Shown here one piece after another: positions 9,653-18,656 of a DNA stretch of 64,000 nt. The stretch lies in assembly GCF_011612265.2 (NCBI RefSeq), contig NZ_CP050134.2:2232001-2296000 (forward strand). Reading direction: 5' to 3'. The stretch comes from Corynebacterium matruchotii (GTDB taxonomy: Bacteria; Actinomycetota; Actinomycetes; Mycobacteriales; Mycobacteriaceae). Both the position numbers and the translations under genes were made by a program. How positions within the stretch are numbered: the stretch's first letter is position 1; each line of letters begins with the position of its first letter. The notes beneath the pieces are model-generated. The model did no database searches, was not told the DNA's origin, and was given only the letters and a program-made list of their open reading frames with translations.

Positions 9653-9853
9653 TTTGGTCTCCTGACCTCAATTTTATGTGTGACAGATTTCTGGACTGCC
9701 ACACGCGGTCTATGTACATGCCGCCCCCATTACACGAAGATGCAGCATGGGAACAACCCCGCTATTCAACCACATTGGGGGTAAAATTCGCAAATATTCC
9801 CGACGCGGACTCGCGGCTCCTGGGCTCACACCACGGGCGGGCACATCGACTGA

Positions 9854-9916
9854 AGCTGGAGTTCTAGCTTTACGACGCCTCGGCACCCCCTTCTGAATCG
9901 GGAAAGTCCAGCTTGG
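9854..9916. repeat. Dispersed 63-bp element, copy 3
   Basis: Same ends and length as the copy at 6202-6264: AGCTGGAGTTCT, 29 variable bases, GAATCGGGAAAGTCCAGC, TTGG. It lies between rplN and the small acidic gene, just past that gene's stop. Confidence 0.55.
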
Positions 9917-9930
9917 GTTTTGCGACGAAG

Positions 9931-10257
9931 CTATACTTCATCGTCGTAAACAAGTTTCACGTGCATGCCTCGTAGCGATTCCAGGTCAACTACCGGATCC
10001 ATTGCTGCGAATTTGCGCAGATCCGATTGCCCAAGCGCAACGATAGGATCATCTAAATCAGGATTATCGAAATCCTGATCATTCACCCACAACGCCAAAA
10101 ACGGCCTTTTGAGTTCCAGGTCAAGCCACGCACCGGACTCCACTAAATCATCCAAAAGCACATAAACAGCATAATCAGGTGGGCCGCACCCTGGCCGACC
10201 CCATATTGCAGGCGGACGGGCTTCGTCAGCGACCCGTTGAAATATATCTTTCGCCAT
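9931..10257 (-). CDS. Small acidic protein of unknown function
   Basis: 108 aa from the ATG at 10257, which has GGGTGG 7 nt upstream; a GTG two codons earlier is possible. The protein is rich in Asp and Leu (for example DQDFDNPDLDDPIVALG), with no signal peptide or membrane segment, so it is probably cytoplasmic. I do not recognise a family. The length and the ribosome-binding site support a real gene. It is flanked by two different intergenic inverted elements. Confidence 0.55.
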   Translation of the reverse strand: MAKDIFQRVADEARPPAIWGRPGCGPPDYAVYVLLDDLVESGAWLDLELKRPFLALWVNDQDFDNPDLDDPIVALGQSDLRKFAAMDPVVDLESLRGMHVKLVYDDEV

Positions 10258-10290
10258 GATCACACCACCCTCAAGTACAGTCGCAAAGAT

Positions 10291-10332
10291 GCTGAGCTAG
10301 AGTTTACTCCCCTCGCCAAACTCCAGCTCAGC
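10291..10332. repeat. Inverted repeat of the AGCTGGAGTT family
   Basis: GCTGAGCTAGAGTTT (10291-10305) pairs with AAACTCCAGCTCAGC (10318-10332) with one mismatch around a 12-bp loop. It shares its arms with the dispersed elements at 6202, 6362 and 9854. It lies between the lipocalin and the small acidic gene. Confidence 0.6.
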
Positions 10333-10423
10333 ACATGTCCAGCCAGATGGGACACTGGGGCCACCTGGGCCGTGCAGTGTGGGTAACCCGCATCAACGGC
10401 ACCGCTAGCGTGTACTCTTTAAT

Positions 10424-11065
10424 CTACAAGCTGCACACCGGCACGGCGTCACCGCGGCCACCTGCCATTGGCACAGTCAAGAATGCACACGACCACCAGC
10501 CACGCGATTCAACGGTGGAACGAACCATCTGCCATTGCTCTTTCGACAATTGCGGCGTGCGGGAGAGCACGAAACCAGCCGACCGATTCGGTGAACCAAC
10601 AATCGCCAGCGAGTAGTCATCAGCCAGATACGTCACCCGGTAGTTCGTTGCGCCATCTTCTTTTTGGAACGGCACACCTGGGAAATTCACCCGCAGCGAA
10701 GCCTTCGACCGCACGGTTGCCGAGCCATCAATAAAGGACTGCTGGCCTAACGAGGTACCACACGAATTACGCACCGAAATGGTTGTATCGTTCACCAACT
10801 TGTACTCAGCGGTGGTGTTATTCGCGCACTGAAGCGTATATGGCTGCGGAACGGCTGCAACCTGGTACCACTTGCCCACATACTTTGTAAGGTCCACCGA
10901 TCCGTCAATCTCCGGCAGCTCAGATCCCGTAATGCCAGGTGGGATCAACTGCGAAGAACCACCGCTGGAGCGACCGCCGTTGAAAATATCATCTGCCTGT
11001 GCCACCGGTGTGAGTGCCCCAACGGACACCACCACTGCGGCAATAAGAGAAACTAATTTTCGCAT
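10424..11065 (-). CDS. Secreted lipocalin-like protein
   Basis: 213 aa from the ATG at 11065 (GAGG about 9 nt upstream). A Sec signal (cleavage near AQA/DD) is followed by a short Gly/Ser linker. A Blc-type lipocalin fold is suggested by YVGKWYQVAAVP, the first structural block with its invariant G-x-W, and by TYLADDYSLAIVGSPN and FVLSRTPQL, the later blocks. At least four cysteines suggest disulphides. Bacterial lipocalins bind small hydrophobic ligands. Its place among iron-uptake genes makes a siderophore or haem ligand conceivable, but nothing in the sequence shows that. Single gene, opposite to nothing, with no clear DtxR site upstream. Confidence 0.8.
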   Translation of the reverse strand: MRKLVSLIAAVVVSVGALTPVAQADDIFNGGRSSGGSSQLIPPGITGSELPEIDGSVDLTKYVGKWYQVAAVPQPYTLQCANNTTAEYKLVNDTTISVRNSCGTSLGQQSFIDGSATVRSKASLRVNFPGVPFQKEDGATNYRVTYLADDYSLAIVGSPNRSAGFVLSRTPQLSKEQWQMVRSTVESRGWWSCAFLTVPMAGGRGDAVPVCSL

Positions 11066-11185
11066 AACACACAACCTCGATTCACAATATAAACAAAAAC
11101 TAACTCAAGCTTATTGCGATATTCAGGCAAGCACAATGCCTTTGATAATCTCCACGACTTACCTGTTCCTGTATGATTTTGTTCA

Positions 11186-11560
11186 TTATGCGGATTGGAG
11201 TGATACCACCAGGCAGACCACGCCGATGACCGCGAACACGCACTGTTTCATGGCCGCCCCACGATGTTTCGGGGACTTGAACGCCAGCGCAGCAGCAGCC
11301 ACAACCATGGAACCAGCCCCGGCCAGCATCAGGGCGGGATTGCGCATTGCCACCCCAATGCCGGCAATGATTGCCAGCAAGAGGTTATACACACCTTGGT
11401 TGTAGGCGAAGAATCGAGTTATAGCCAGCTCTTCGACCGAGGCCTCACCAAACACTTTTCGAGCGGCGGGCTTCTCCCACGCGAATACCTCTAGGTAAAA
11501 GATGTATACGTGCAGCAGGGCTGCAAGGGAGATAAACATGAGTGCGATTATCATCAGCAT
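11186..11560 (-). CDS. DUF1304-type membrane protein
   Basis: 124 aa with four predicted membrane helices (about residues 1-23, 52-70, 75-92, 104-122). Family features seen: HVYIFYLEVFAWEKP in the first loop, FAYNQGVYN before the second helix, and a basic loop KSPKHRG. It matches the DUF1304 family, whose function is not known. The start has no good ribosome-binding site. Alone between the lipocalin and the phosphoesterase. Confidence 0.8.
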   Translation of the reverse strand: MLMIIALMFISLAALLHVYIFYLEVFAWEKPAARKVFGEASVEELAITRFFAYNQGVYNLLLAIIAGIGVAMRNPALMLAGAGSMVVAAAALAFKSPKHRGAAMKQCVFAVIGVVCLVVSLQSA

Positions 11561-11600
11561 ACGAGCATCATACTGACGCTATCGCACTACCCCACTAAAC

Positions 11601-12257
11601 CTACTGTTTTTGCGGGGATTTTGGTTTTTGGCGGCTAGCCTCGGCAATGACCTTGGCTACCTCCTCGCTACTCATCGGTGCGAAACCGGGGCAGGCCTCC
11701 ACCCCGACGTTCACCTGGAGGGTGCCCTTGTCGGACCAGGAGATTTGTTCACCGGAGTGGGTATGCCCGTGGATAAGGGTTTGCCCGAGATCATGCAGGC
11801 GGAATTGCATGGTTTTTTCCGGCTCGTAGTCGCCAGAATAGGGGAAATGGTGCAGCATTACTAATGAGCCGTTAAGCGAGTACCGCGCCACGGTTTGGAC
11901 GCTGTCGAATACTCGATTGAAGTTGCGTAAGGAGCGTAAATTATTTCGCTTCATGGGATGAGCCTGGTCATGGTTGCCTAATAGTGCTTCCATCCACATG
12001 TCGGTGTTTTTACGGGAAAGAAGATCGTCGCGGAATTGGGCAATAAATCGCAGGGCTTTTTCCTCCGCCGGAGGTTTGCCGCAATAAAGGTCGCCAAGCA
12101 TCCATAGGCGAATTCGCTCATTAGATGGCAGCTTATCCATCCATTGTTCATAAAGATAACGGTCGTGTTTATAAGGGTCATCGAAGCCCCGTAACCGGGA
12201 AACTAGTCGATGACCAAAGTGTGGATCGGAGATAAAGTAATCTTTCATGGCGACCAT
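11601..12257 (-). CDS. Calcineurin-like metallophosphoesterase
   Basis: 218 aa, cytoplasmic. The dinuclear-metal site is complete: SDPHFGH (first Asp/His), GDLY, GNHDQAH, a histidine in LHHFPY and the closing HGHTHSG. This resembles the small single-domain phosphoesterases annotated as hypothetical in many bacteria; the substrate cannot be read from the sequence. The ATG at 12257 has AGGGA 4 nt before it; an ATG three codons later (12248) gives a more typical N-terminus, MKDYFISDPHFGH. Confidence 0.85.
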   Translation of the reverse strand: MVAMKDYFISDPHFGHRLVSRLRGFDDPYKHDRYLYEQWMDKLPSNERIRLWMLGDLYCGKPPAEEKALRFIAQFRDDLLSRKNTDMWMEALLGNHDQAHPMKRNNLRSLRNFNRVFDSVQTVARYSLNGSLVMLHHFPYSGDYEPEKTMQFRLHDLGQTLIHGHTHSGEQISWSDKGTLQVNVGVEACPGFAPMSSEEVAKVIAEASRQKPKSPQKQ

Positions 12258-12410
12258 TCTATCCCTGGTTACGAAAAAATAATACTCAGCTATAACTGTA
12301 TCGATTCCGTTGATATAGCCACATAAGGGATCTGTGCGAGAAATGAGTAGCCCGCCATCATTATTGGTGGCGGTGTCATTTCACGCCGCAACCCCCACAG
12401 TAAACCTGCG

Positions 12411-13289
12411 CTAGTCTAGTGGTTCATCATCCCAGCGGTCTCGGCGGTCACGATCTCGATCCCACCGATCCCAATCACGATCTCGACGATCACGGTACCG
12501 ATCCCGACGCGGATCGTTGCGTTGCACGTAGAGCCAAGCATTGATGGCGGTCATGCCCACGAGCAGGATTGCCCCACCCACGAAGAATCCAATATAAGGA
12601 ATGGATCCGGCTGCCGAAATGGCGGTGGGGATGGCTTCGTCCGCGTTTTTGTCGAAAAGTCCACCGTTGTTAGGCACGGTGGTGGGCTGGGCGGTGAAGC
12701 CGGTGGCTTTGACTTTATTGTGTGCAGCAGTTTCCGTCGTGTTTTTCGCTGTTCCGCTACGGTTTTGCGACGCACCCCGGTTGCCGGCGTTCGAACCCGC
12801 GTTCGGTTCCGTGTTGCTGTTGGTTCGGCCGGTTCCGCTGGCAAGGTGGGCGCTATCGCGGCTGGGAGTGGCGCTGGGCTTATTGGCGGCCTCGCTCGTG
12901 GCCGCCGGTTTTGCAGTAACTTCAAAGTTGGGACTGTAGCTGGTGTAGTCGTCTGTGGAGGTGAAGTGAAGGCGGTGGGTACCGGTGGGGAAATCGCATG
13001 GGATTTCGATTGTTCCCGACGCTGAGCCGGTATCGTCGATGGGCTGCTTGTCAGCCTCTTGGTCGTCGTCAAGCGCAATGTTGAGGGTTTGACCTTTGGG
13101 GAAGCCGTGCGCTTCGAAATCAAGCGTGCTGCATTGTTCCACGGACGTGCTGGAAATCCAGGACGACGTGTTGGGCGTGTCTGGTTTAGGGTTGGCGGCG
13201 GGCGTGGCCAAGGCCGTCGGTGTGGTGGATATAGCCCAGAACAGGGCTATAGCGCCAACGGCTGCGACGTTATGCGTGCGGGAGGTCAT
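12411..13289 (-). CDS. Short wall-spanning Ig-like membrane protein, module copy 1
   Basis: 292 aa from the ATG at 13289 (AAGGAAAAGC just upstream). Order: signal peptide; an Ig-like domain (about 40-135) with two cysteines (VEQCSTLDF and IEIPCDFP) and the strand motifs GFPKGQTLNIALD and PTGTHRLHF; a Ser/Asn/Thr-rich linker; one membrane helix (about 228-250); and a short cytoplasmic tail made almost entirely of Arg and Asp. It lies 20 bp downstream of the long protein, as does its paralogue at 19651-20955. The helix is nearly identical between the two copies. Likely role: envelope partner of the neighbouring siderophore importer (inference). Confidence 0.75.
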   Translation of the reverse strand: MTSRTHNVAAVGAIALFWAISTTPTALATPAANPKPDTPNTSSWISSTSVEQCSTLDFEAHGFPKGQTLNIALDDDQEADKQPIDDTGSASGTIEIPCDFPTGTHRLHFTSTDDYTSYSPNFEVTAKPAATSEAANKPSATPSRDSAHLASGTGRTNSNTEPNAGSNAGNRGASQNRSGTAKNTTETAAHNKVKATGFTAQPTTVPNNGGLFDKNADEAIPTAISAAGSIPYIGFFVGGAILLVGMTAINAWLYVQRNDPRRDRYRDRRDRDWDRWDRDRDRRDRWDDEPLD

Positions 13290-13309
13290 GCTTTTCCTTG
13301 GGGGTTCGG

Positions 13310-15655
13310 TCAGCTGCGTCGAGGACGTCGGAACGCATAGATCATGCTGGCCGTAAGGAGTGGGATGAGCATGGATGCGCCGATCATCCACCAGTCGGTG
13401 GCACTCATGACCCCGGCCTGTGCCGCGACTACCTTGTCGTTGTTGTCGCCCTCAACAGCAGCGTTCTTGATTTCGCCGAGTTTCATGTCGACCCAGCCGA
13501 CGAGTTGGTCTTTTTCGTCCACTGCGGCGACGGTGTATTCGCCGTCGGGCAGGTCTTTGGTATCGAGTTTGACGGAGCCGGTGGAGTCGAGTTGCGCCCA
13601 GGCGACGCCGACTGGTTTCTGGGTGGTGTCAGCAGAGTAGATGTATAGGTAGGCCCAGTCACCGGATTTCAGCCGCGGAATTTTCATGGTGAGGGTCTCG
13701 TTTTTGAGAGTCCCAGTCACACCATGGGCGTTCTTTTGGGTGAGTTGGTCGCGGGTTTTCACCGGTGGTTTGGGGGTATGTTTCGGCTGCGGCTTCGAGC
13801 TTGCCGACGCGGAGTTGCTGGTGGTTGCCTTGGCGGAGCCGGCTCCGGCAGCACCGGCCGCGCGAGCCCCGGCGGCGGCACGCCCATTGGTATTGGGATT
13901 GATGACGCGGGCCCCGGTGGCTGGGCTGGTGCCATTAGTGCCAGTGGTGGTTCGGGTAGCCCCGGTTCCGTTGGTGGAACGGGTGGCGCCACCAGTTATC
14001 GTGCCGGAGGTCCGGGTGCCGCCCACACTGGTTCCCCGACCGGTGCCGCCGAGCAGGCTACTGAGGCTTCCTAGGCCACTCAAAGCATTGGTTGACGTGC
14101 CTTTTTGGGTGGTTTTCGTACCTGCTGCGGCGCCGCCTGCGGTCGACTTACCTCCCGAGGCACCCCCGGTAGGTGCTTTCCCTGCCGTGCCGTTGCCGCT
14201 GGTACCGGTGCCGGTTTTATTGCCGCCGGCGTTTCTAGCCTGCCCGCCAGCCCGTGGGGTGGTGGGTGCGGTGGTCTTTGTCGAATTATTCGACCCACCG
14301 GGAAGTCCGGGAATGTTACTGCCGCCAGATGAGCTGAGGGCAGCTAGTGCCGCGGCACCCAGGAGGTTTTCGAATGCTTTGTCAAAATTCTTGATTTCCT
14401 TCAAGAGGTAGTTGATGTCTTTAATGGTGTCGGTGGAGCTGGAATCATCCTTGGGGGGTTGAGTTGATGCGGTTGTTGACTGTGAGGTTCCCGAATTATT
14501 TGGGGGTGTCGAAGTTTTAGACGAGGCCGTCCCTGAGGTGGAGGGGGTGGTGGAGGGGGGCGTTTGTGCAGTACTGGACGTGGATGGCTGCGTGCTGGGC
14601 GCGGCAGACGGCGTGGTGGACGCGGTCGCCTTGCCCGAGTCGGTGGGTTCTGCCGATCCGCCCGGAGCTTGCGGAGCCATCACAGCATTAGCGACAGCAG
14701 AACCCGTGGCCGAGGCCTCAGCCTTTGCGGATTCGGCGGCTTCCTTGGCGGTGGATTCGATTTCGGCGGCTTTCGCTGCGGCTTCGGCAGCCATAGCCCG
14801 TGGCACTGCTCGCGCGGGTGCCGCTTGTTTTTCTACGTATTCTGTGCCACCAATGACCAGGGATTCGGTGGTCTTTTTGCGGCTAAAGTCATTAGTTGCG
14901 GCATTCGTTTCGAACTCAAGTTTGAGACCTTGGCCTGGGGTAAGGTTGGGAAGGTCATAGTCCCGCTCAAAAGTACCGTCTTCCTTGGCCTCGATCTTCC
15001 AATAAATTTCCGGGTCGGCGGCCTTGCCATCGGCGGGCGATTGTTGGCTTGCGGGGTTTTCCTGTTTGAAGATGTTTTCAGCACCAGTCTGGGCGTCGTA
15101 GCCCTTGAGCCTGACCAGAATGGTTGAGCCTTTATTATCCTTATTCTTCCAGTTTTCACCCTTCAAATGCACTTTACCGTTGGCGGGGTCAGTAATCTTC
15201 TTAGTGATGGTCACCTTGGCCTTGTCGGTGGTGCCTTCGCCATCCACCTCAAGTTCGAAAGTTTCTTCGGGAGCCTTGACTGTATCATTGAACGCCTGCA
15301 CTCCCTGTGTAACCTTATCAACAACATCTTGGGTGGCTTTGGTTGCATCGGTGGGTACCGAGTTTGCCAGGTCGGGCAATGCCTGCGTTGTCGCAGAGGG
15401 CGCGGCAGCCGTATCGGAGGGCTTCGTTTCATTACCCCCGTTTGCCGGTGGCGGAGCGGCGGGGATTCCCGGCATCGCAGGTGCCTGCGGCAGGTTCCCG
15501 GCCAGTCCTTGAACAAAATTGTTAGCATCTTTGACAGGGTCCTGTGCAAATGCGGTTACCGGGGAAACACTCGAAGTCAGTAGTGAAGCAGTAATAACTG
15601 CAGCAGTCCGACGTGACCGACGCGATGGGTAATGAGACTTTGATGAGGAGACCAT
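13310..15655 (-). CDS. Long wall-spanning surface protein, module copy 1
   Basis: 781 aa. Signal peptide with a basic start (cleavage near AFA/QD); a folded N-terminal region (about 120-270) with Ig-like strands (GKVHLKGENW, DGTFERDYDLP); a very long Ala/Ser/Thr/Gly-rich spacer (about 275-640); a second conserved domain (about 640-745: GDWAYLYIYSAD, DLPDGEYTVAAVDEK, LVGWVDMKLG); and one C-terminal membrane helix with a basic RRPRRS end. So it is anchored in the inner membrane with an extended stalk across the wall. It is placed 30 bp after the binding protein and 20 bp before the short partner. Its paralogue is at 20971-23154. No HtaA-type haem domain is evident. Confidence 0.75.
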   Translation of the reverse strand: MVSSSKSHYPSRRSRRTAAVITASLLTSSVSPVTAFAQDPVKDANNFVQGLAGNLPQAPAMPGIPAAPPPANGGNETKPSDTAAAPSATTQALPDLANSVPTDATKATQDVVDKVTQGVQAFNDTVKAPEETFELEVDGEGTTDKAKVTITKKITDPANGKVHLKGENWKNKDNKGSTILVRLKGYDAQTGAENIFKQENPASQQSPADGKAADPEIYWKIEAKEDGTFERDYDLPNLTPGQGLKLEFETNAATNDFSRKKTTESLVIGGTEYVEKQAAPARAVPRAMAAEAAAKAAEIESTAKEAAESAKAEASATGSAVANAVMAPQAPGGSAEPTDSGKATASTTPSAAPSTQPSTSSTAQTPPSTTPSTSGTASSKTSTPPNNSGTSQSTTASTQPPKDDSSSTDTIKDINYLLKEIKNFDKAFENLLGAAALAALSSSGGSNIPGLPGGSNNSTKTTAPTTPRAGGQARNAGGNKTGTGTSGNGTAGKAPTGGASGGKSTAGGAAAGTKTTQKGTSTNALSGLGSLSSLLGGTGRGTSVGGTRTSGTITGGATRSTNGTGATRTTTGTNGTSPATGARVINPNTNGRAAAGARAAGAAGAGSAKATTSNSASASSKPQPKHTPKPPVKTRDQLTQKNAHGVTGTLKNETLTMKIPRLKSGDWAYLYIYSADTTQKPVGVAWAQLDSTGSVKLDTKDLPDGEYTVAAVDEKDQLVGWVDMKLGEIKNAAVEGDNNDKVVAAQAGVMSATDWWMIGASMLIPLLTASMIYAFRRPRRS

Positions 15656-15685
15656 GATGCAATCCTAAATATTGTGGGGATATCA

Positions 15686-16675
15686 TTATACTAGAAGTCC
15701 GACGATTTGGTCGACAATTGTATTCATCAGAAGCACACCACCGGCCGATGTCCATAACGAACCGTCCACCGGAATGATGTGATCCTCTTGGTAGGCACGC
15801 AGCCCGGTAAAACCCGGCACTTTGGCGGCTTCTCCGACCACTTTCTTAGCTCTTTCAACGTCAACTGTACCAGCGCCTCCCCCACTTCCCACTTCGTCGT
15901 CTCCCCCCAAGGTGCCCAGAAAAATATAGTCAGCGTCGATATTGGCAAGGTTTTCTCTAGGTACGGGTTCGGAGTGGCCTTCACCATCCCGATCCTGGTT
16001 TGGGGGTCGATCCAGCCCTAAATCGGTGAGGGCGCGACCTGCGGGAAGTTCCTTCAGTATTAAGGAAGCATTATCGCCTTGCCATCGAACAATGCTGAAG
16101 GTTTTATTGCGATATTTTTCCAGTTTCCGCTGAGCGGACTTGACCTTTCCGTTGTAGTCGGACACGAGATCATCGGCTTCGCCCGTCATATTGAGGGCAT
16201 CCGCGGTGATCCGAAGGTTATCCCGCCAATCACCTCCGGCGTAACCGGTGTATGCGAGGGGTGCGATGGCCGTCAGCGATTCGATTACTTGTTGGTCGGT
16301 GCCAATGCTGGTGCCATCGATAAGAATGAGATCCGGTTTGGCTTCTTTTAAAGCCCCATAGCTGGGTTGCGCCACATTGCCAAGTATGGGAACACCATGT
16401 CCTTTATCTTCTAGATAGCTAGGAATGGTGGATTGCCCACGACCTGCCGTACCACCGATCAGTGTCGCCCCCAGCGCGAGGGCGTTATCTAAGGTGGGTT
16501 CGGACATGGCGGCGACCCGTTCCGGCCCGGCGGGCACCACAATATTGTCGCCAAAAGCGTTTTTTATGATTCGGGTACCGCTTTGGCGTTTTTTGCACGA
16601 CGATAGCACCAGCCCCGCCGCGGTGAGGCCGGCGAGGCTGAGAAAGGCACGGCGGCCGAGCTGTTTGTTATACAT
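15686..16675 (-). CDS. Siderophore-binding lipoprotein of an ABC importer, copy 1
   Basis: 329 aa, FepB/FhuD-type (class III) binding protein. The N-terminus combines a Tat motif (GRRAFLSLAG) with a lipobox (LSSC, Cys27), so it should be exported folded and attached by lipid. Family landmarks: RVAAMSEPTLDNALALG, KPDLILIDGT, the long backbone-helix region rich in Lys, and DADYIFLGTLGG. It is closely related to the protein at 23183-24181. The permease and ATPase genes lie just upstream, separated by a hairpin that may reduce read-through. The ligand is probably a ferric siderophore; which one is not shown. Confidence 0.88.
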   Translation of the reverse strand: MYNKQLGRRAFLSLAGLTAAGLVLSSCKKRQSGTRIIKNAFGDNIVVPAGPERVAAMSEPTLDNALALGATLIGGTAGRGQSTIPSYLEDKGHGVPILGNVAQPSYGALKEAKPDLILIDGTSIGTDQQVIESLTAIAPLAYTGYAGGDWRDNLRITADALNMTGEADDLVSDYNGKVKSAQRKLEKYRNKTFSIVRWQGDNASLILKELPAGRALTDLGLDRPPNQDRDGEGHSEPVPRENLANIDADYIFLGTLGGDDEVGSGGGAGTVDVERAKKVVGEAAKVPGFTGLRAYQEDHIIPVDGSLWTSAGGVLLMNTIVDQIVGLLV

Positions 16676-16699
16676 GTTTTTCCCTACACTATGACTAGT

Positions 16700-16731
16700 G
16701 CTTTTCGACGCCTAACGCAGCGTCGAAAAGC
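16700..16731. terminator. Palindrome of the CTTTTCGACG family between ATPase and binding-protein genes
   Basis: GCTTTTCGACGC (16700-16711) and GCGTCGAAAAGC (16720-16731) pair perfectly around an 8-nt loop. There is no T-run on the minus strand. It could partly terminate the importer transcript or isolate the downstream module. Confidence 0.5.
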
Positions 16732-16776
16732 GCACTCTTGTACATGTTTTTTATACAACAACTCGGCCGCAGCCTG

Positions 16777-17565
16777 CTACGCTTTGGGCACCACAATGGG
16801 ACGACCGGTTTCGGGATCATCGACCAGTCGACAGTCAAGCGCGTATACCTCTTTCAGTAGCGATTCTGTCACTACCTCCGTCACCTGGCCTTCCGCCACG
16901 ATCGTGCCCTGTTTCATCACCACGAGATTCGTGGCGTAGCGGAACGCCAACGTGAGCTCGTGCAGCACCGCAACCACCGTCACCCCTTGTTGCTGCAGGT
17001 CACGGGCAAGGTTGAGCACCTCCACCTGATGGGTGATGTCCAGGTATGTGGTGGGTTCATCCAGCAGCACCACCGGCGTGTCCTGCGCCAACACCATGGC
17101 CAGCCACACCCGCTGCCGCTGCCCACCGGACAGCTCATCAATGCGTTTGTCACGCAGCCCAGACACCCGGGCTTTCGCCATGGCACGTTCTACCGCCACC
17201 TCATCCTCGTGCGTCCACCGGCCCAGAATCCCCTGGTGGGGGTAGCGACCCCGGGAAATCAGGTCGTAGACCACAATGCCGTCCGGGGCGGTGGGACTTT
17301 GGGGAAGCAACCCCATGATGCGAGCTATTTCCTTCGTACCCATAGAGTGAATGTCTTCCCCCTGGAGCAGCACCGTCCCCTGGGCCGGCAGCACCCGGGC
17401 CAGCGACCGGAGCAGCGTGGATTTGCCGCACGCATTGGGCCCCACAATGACCGTGAATTCACCGGTGGGAATGGAAACGTTGAGGTCGGTAATAATGTTG
17501 GCGCCACCATAGCCAACAGAGAGATTACGTGCCTGAAGGGCCGGAGTTGTTGTCGCAGTGGTCAT
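16777..17565 (-). CDS. ATP-binding subunit of the siderophore ABC importer (FecE/FepC type)
   Basis: 262 aa from the ATG at 17565 with AAGGAT just upstream; an ATG at 17583 overlaps the permease stop and is also possible. Walker A GPNACGKSTL, signature LSGGQRQRVWLAM, Walker B VVLLDEPTTYLD and the switch His in VVAVLHELTLAF are all intact. It powers iron-chelate uptake through the two FecCD permeases immediately upstream. One ATPase gene appears to serve both copies of the binding-protein module. Confidence 0.93.
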   Translation of the reverse strand: MTTATTTPALQARNLSVGYGGANIITDLNVSIPTGEFTVIVGPNACGKSTLLRSLARVLPAQGTVLLQGEDIHSMGTKEIARIMGLLPQSPTAPDGIVVYDLISRGRYPHQGILGRWTHEDEVAVERAMAKARVSGLRDKRIDELSGGQRQRVWLAMVLAQDTPVVLLDEPTTYLDITHQVEVLNLARDLQQQGVTVVAVLHELTLAFRYATNLVVMKQGTIVAEGQVTEVVTESLLKEVYALDCRLVDDPETGRPIVVPKA

Positions 17566-17579
17566 AGTATCCTTATTTC

Positions 17580-18656
17580 TCATTTCCGCCATTGTCGGCC
17601 CAACAACCACACGAGGTAAACGCCACCAAGCAGGCCGGTGACCACCCCGACAGGTAATTGTGTGGGCGCGAAAATCCGTTGGGCGATAATATCGCTCACG
17701 GCCACCAGGGCTGCGCCCATGAGCGCCGCATTTCCCATCCCAATCCCGGGGGCCCGGCTGATGCGCCGCGCAAGCTGCGGTGCCGCCAACGCCACGAACG
17801 CAATTGGGCCAGCCACCGCCACGCTGATCGCGGTCAGGGCCACACCGACGACCATGAGCTCCCGGCGCCGCCGCTCTACATCCACGCCCAAACCGATCGC
17901 CAGGTCATCGCCGGTAATCATGACCGATAGCGGTCGAGCCAGCAGCAGAGCCGCCGGTACCAGCACCAGGATTGCGGACAGGGCAAACCCTACTTCGCCC
18001 CAGGTGGTGGCGTTGAACGAGCCTGCCAACCATTGGGCGGCGGTTTGGGCGGCGTTGATTGATGCTTTCACCATGAGCAGCGCGTTCACTGCTGACAGGA
18101 TTGATGCCATGCCGATGCCTACCAGCACCAGGCGGGCCGCCGACAGTTTCCCGTTGCTCAAGGTGAGCGCGTACACGGCCAGGGCGGACCCGGCGCCGCC
18201 TAATAATGCGCCCACTGCCGTGGCGATGGGGGAACCGTCGAGGACGATAATTGTCACCACCGCACCTGTGGCGGACCCGGTAGTGAACCCGATGATGTCC
18301 GGACTACCCAGCGTATTCCCAGATAATTGCTGGAAGATGCAGCCGGACACCCCCAGGGCAGCGCCGACTGCGATGGTGGCCATGACTCGTGGTAGTCGCT
18401 GGCTTTGGACGAAGAATTGGCCCAAATAATCATCGCTGAAACCGAACAGGTTTGCGATGGTTTCCCAGGCGGTCATGGGATAGTCGCCCAGCGATAACGC
18501 GCCAATCATAGCCACGAAAACAATTGCGACCAATATGGCCCCGAGGAGGACGGTGTTGCGTTCCAGGCGGATACCAGCAATGGTGCGAAATCGGGATGTG
18601 TTCGTGGTGGCCTGCAGCCCGGTATCCGATGTGGTGGCCACTGCGAAGTTGGTCAT
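17580..18656 (-). CDS. FecCD-family permease, second subunit (FepG-like)
   Basis: 358 aa, multiple membrane helices after a longer cytoplasmic N-terminus. Family motif RLPRVMATIAVGAALGVSG, followed by NTLGSPDIIGFTTG, typical of the FepG side of a heterodimeric iron-chelate channel. The start overlaps the stop of the first permease (ATGA), and its end overlaps or abuts the ATPase start, indicating translational coupling. Confidence 0.92.
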   Translation of the reverse strand: MTNFAVATTSDTGLQATTNTSRFRTIAGIRLERNTVLLGAILVAIVFVAMIGALSLGDYPMTAWETIANLFGFSDDYLGQFFVQSQRLPRVMATIAVGAALGVSGCIFQQLSGNTLGSPDIIGFTTGSATGAVVTIIVLDGSPIATAVGALLGGAGSALAVYALTLSNGKLSAARLVLVGIGMASILSAVNALLMVKASINAAQTAAQWLAGSFNATTWGEVGFALSAILVLVPAALLLARPLSVMITGDDLAIGLGVDVERRRRELMVVGVALTAISVAVAGPIAFVALAAPQLARRISRAPGIGMGNAALMGAALVAVSDIIAQRIFAPTQLPVGVVTGLLGGVYLVWLLGRQWRK

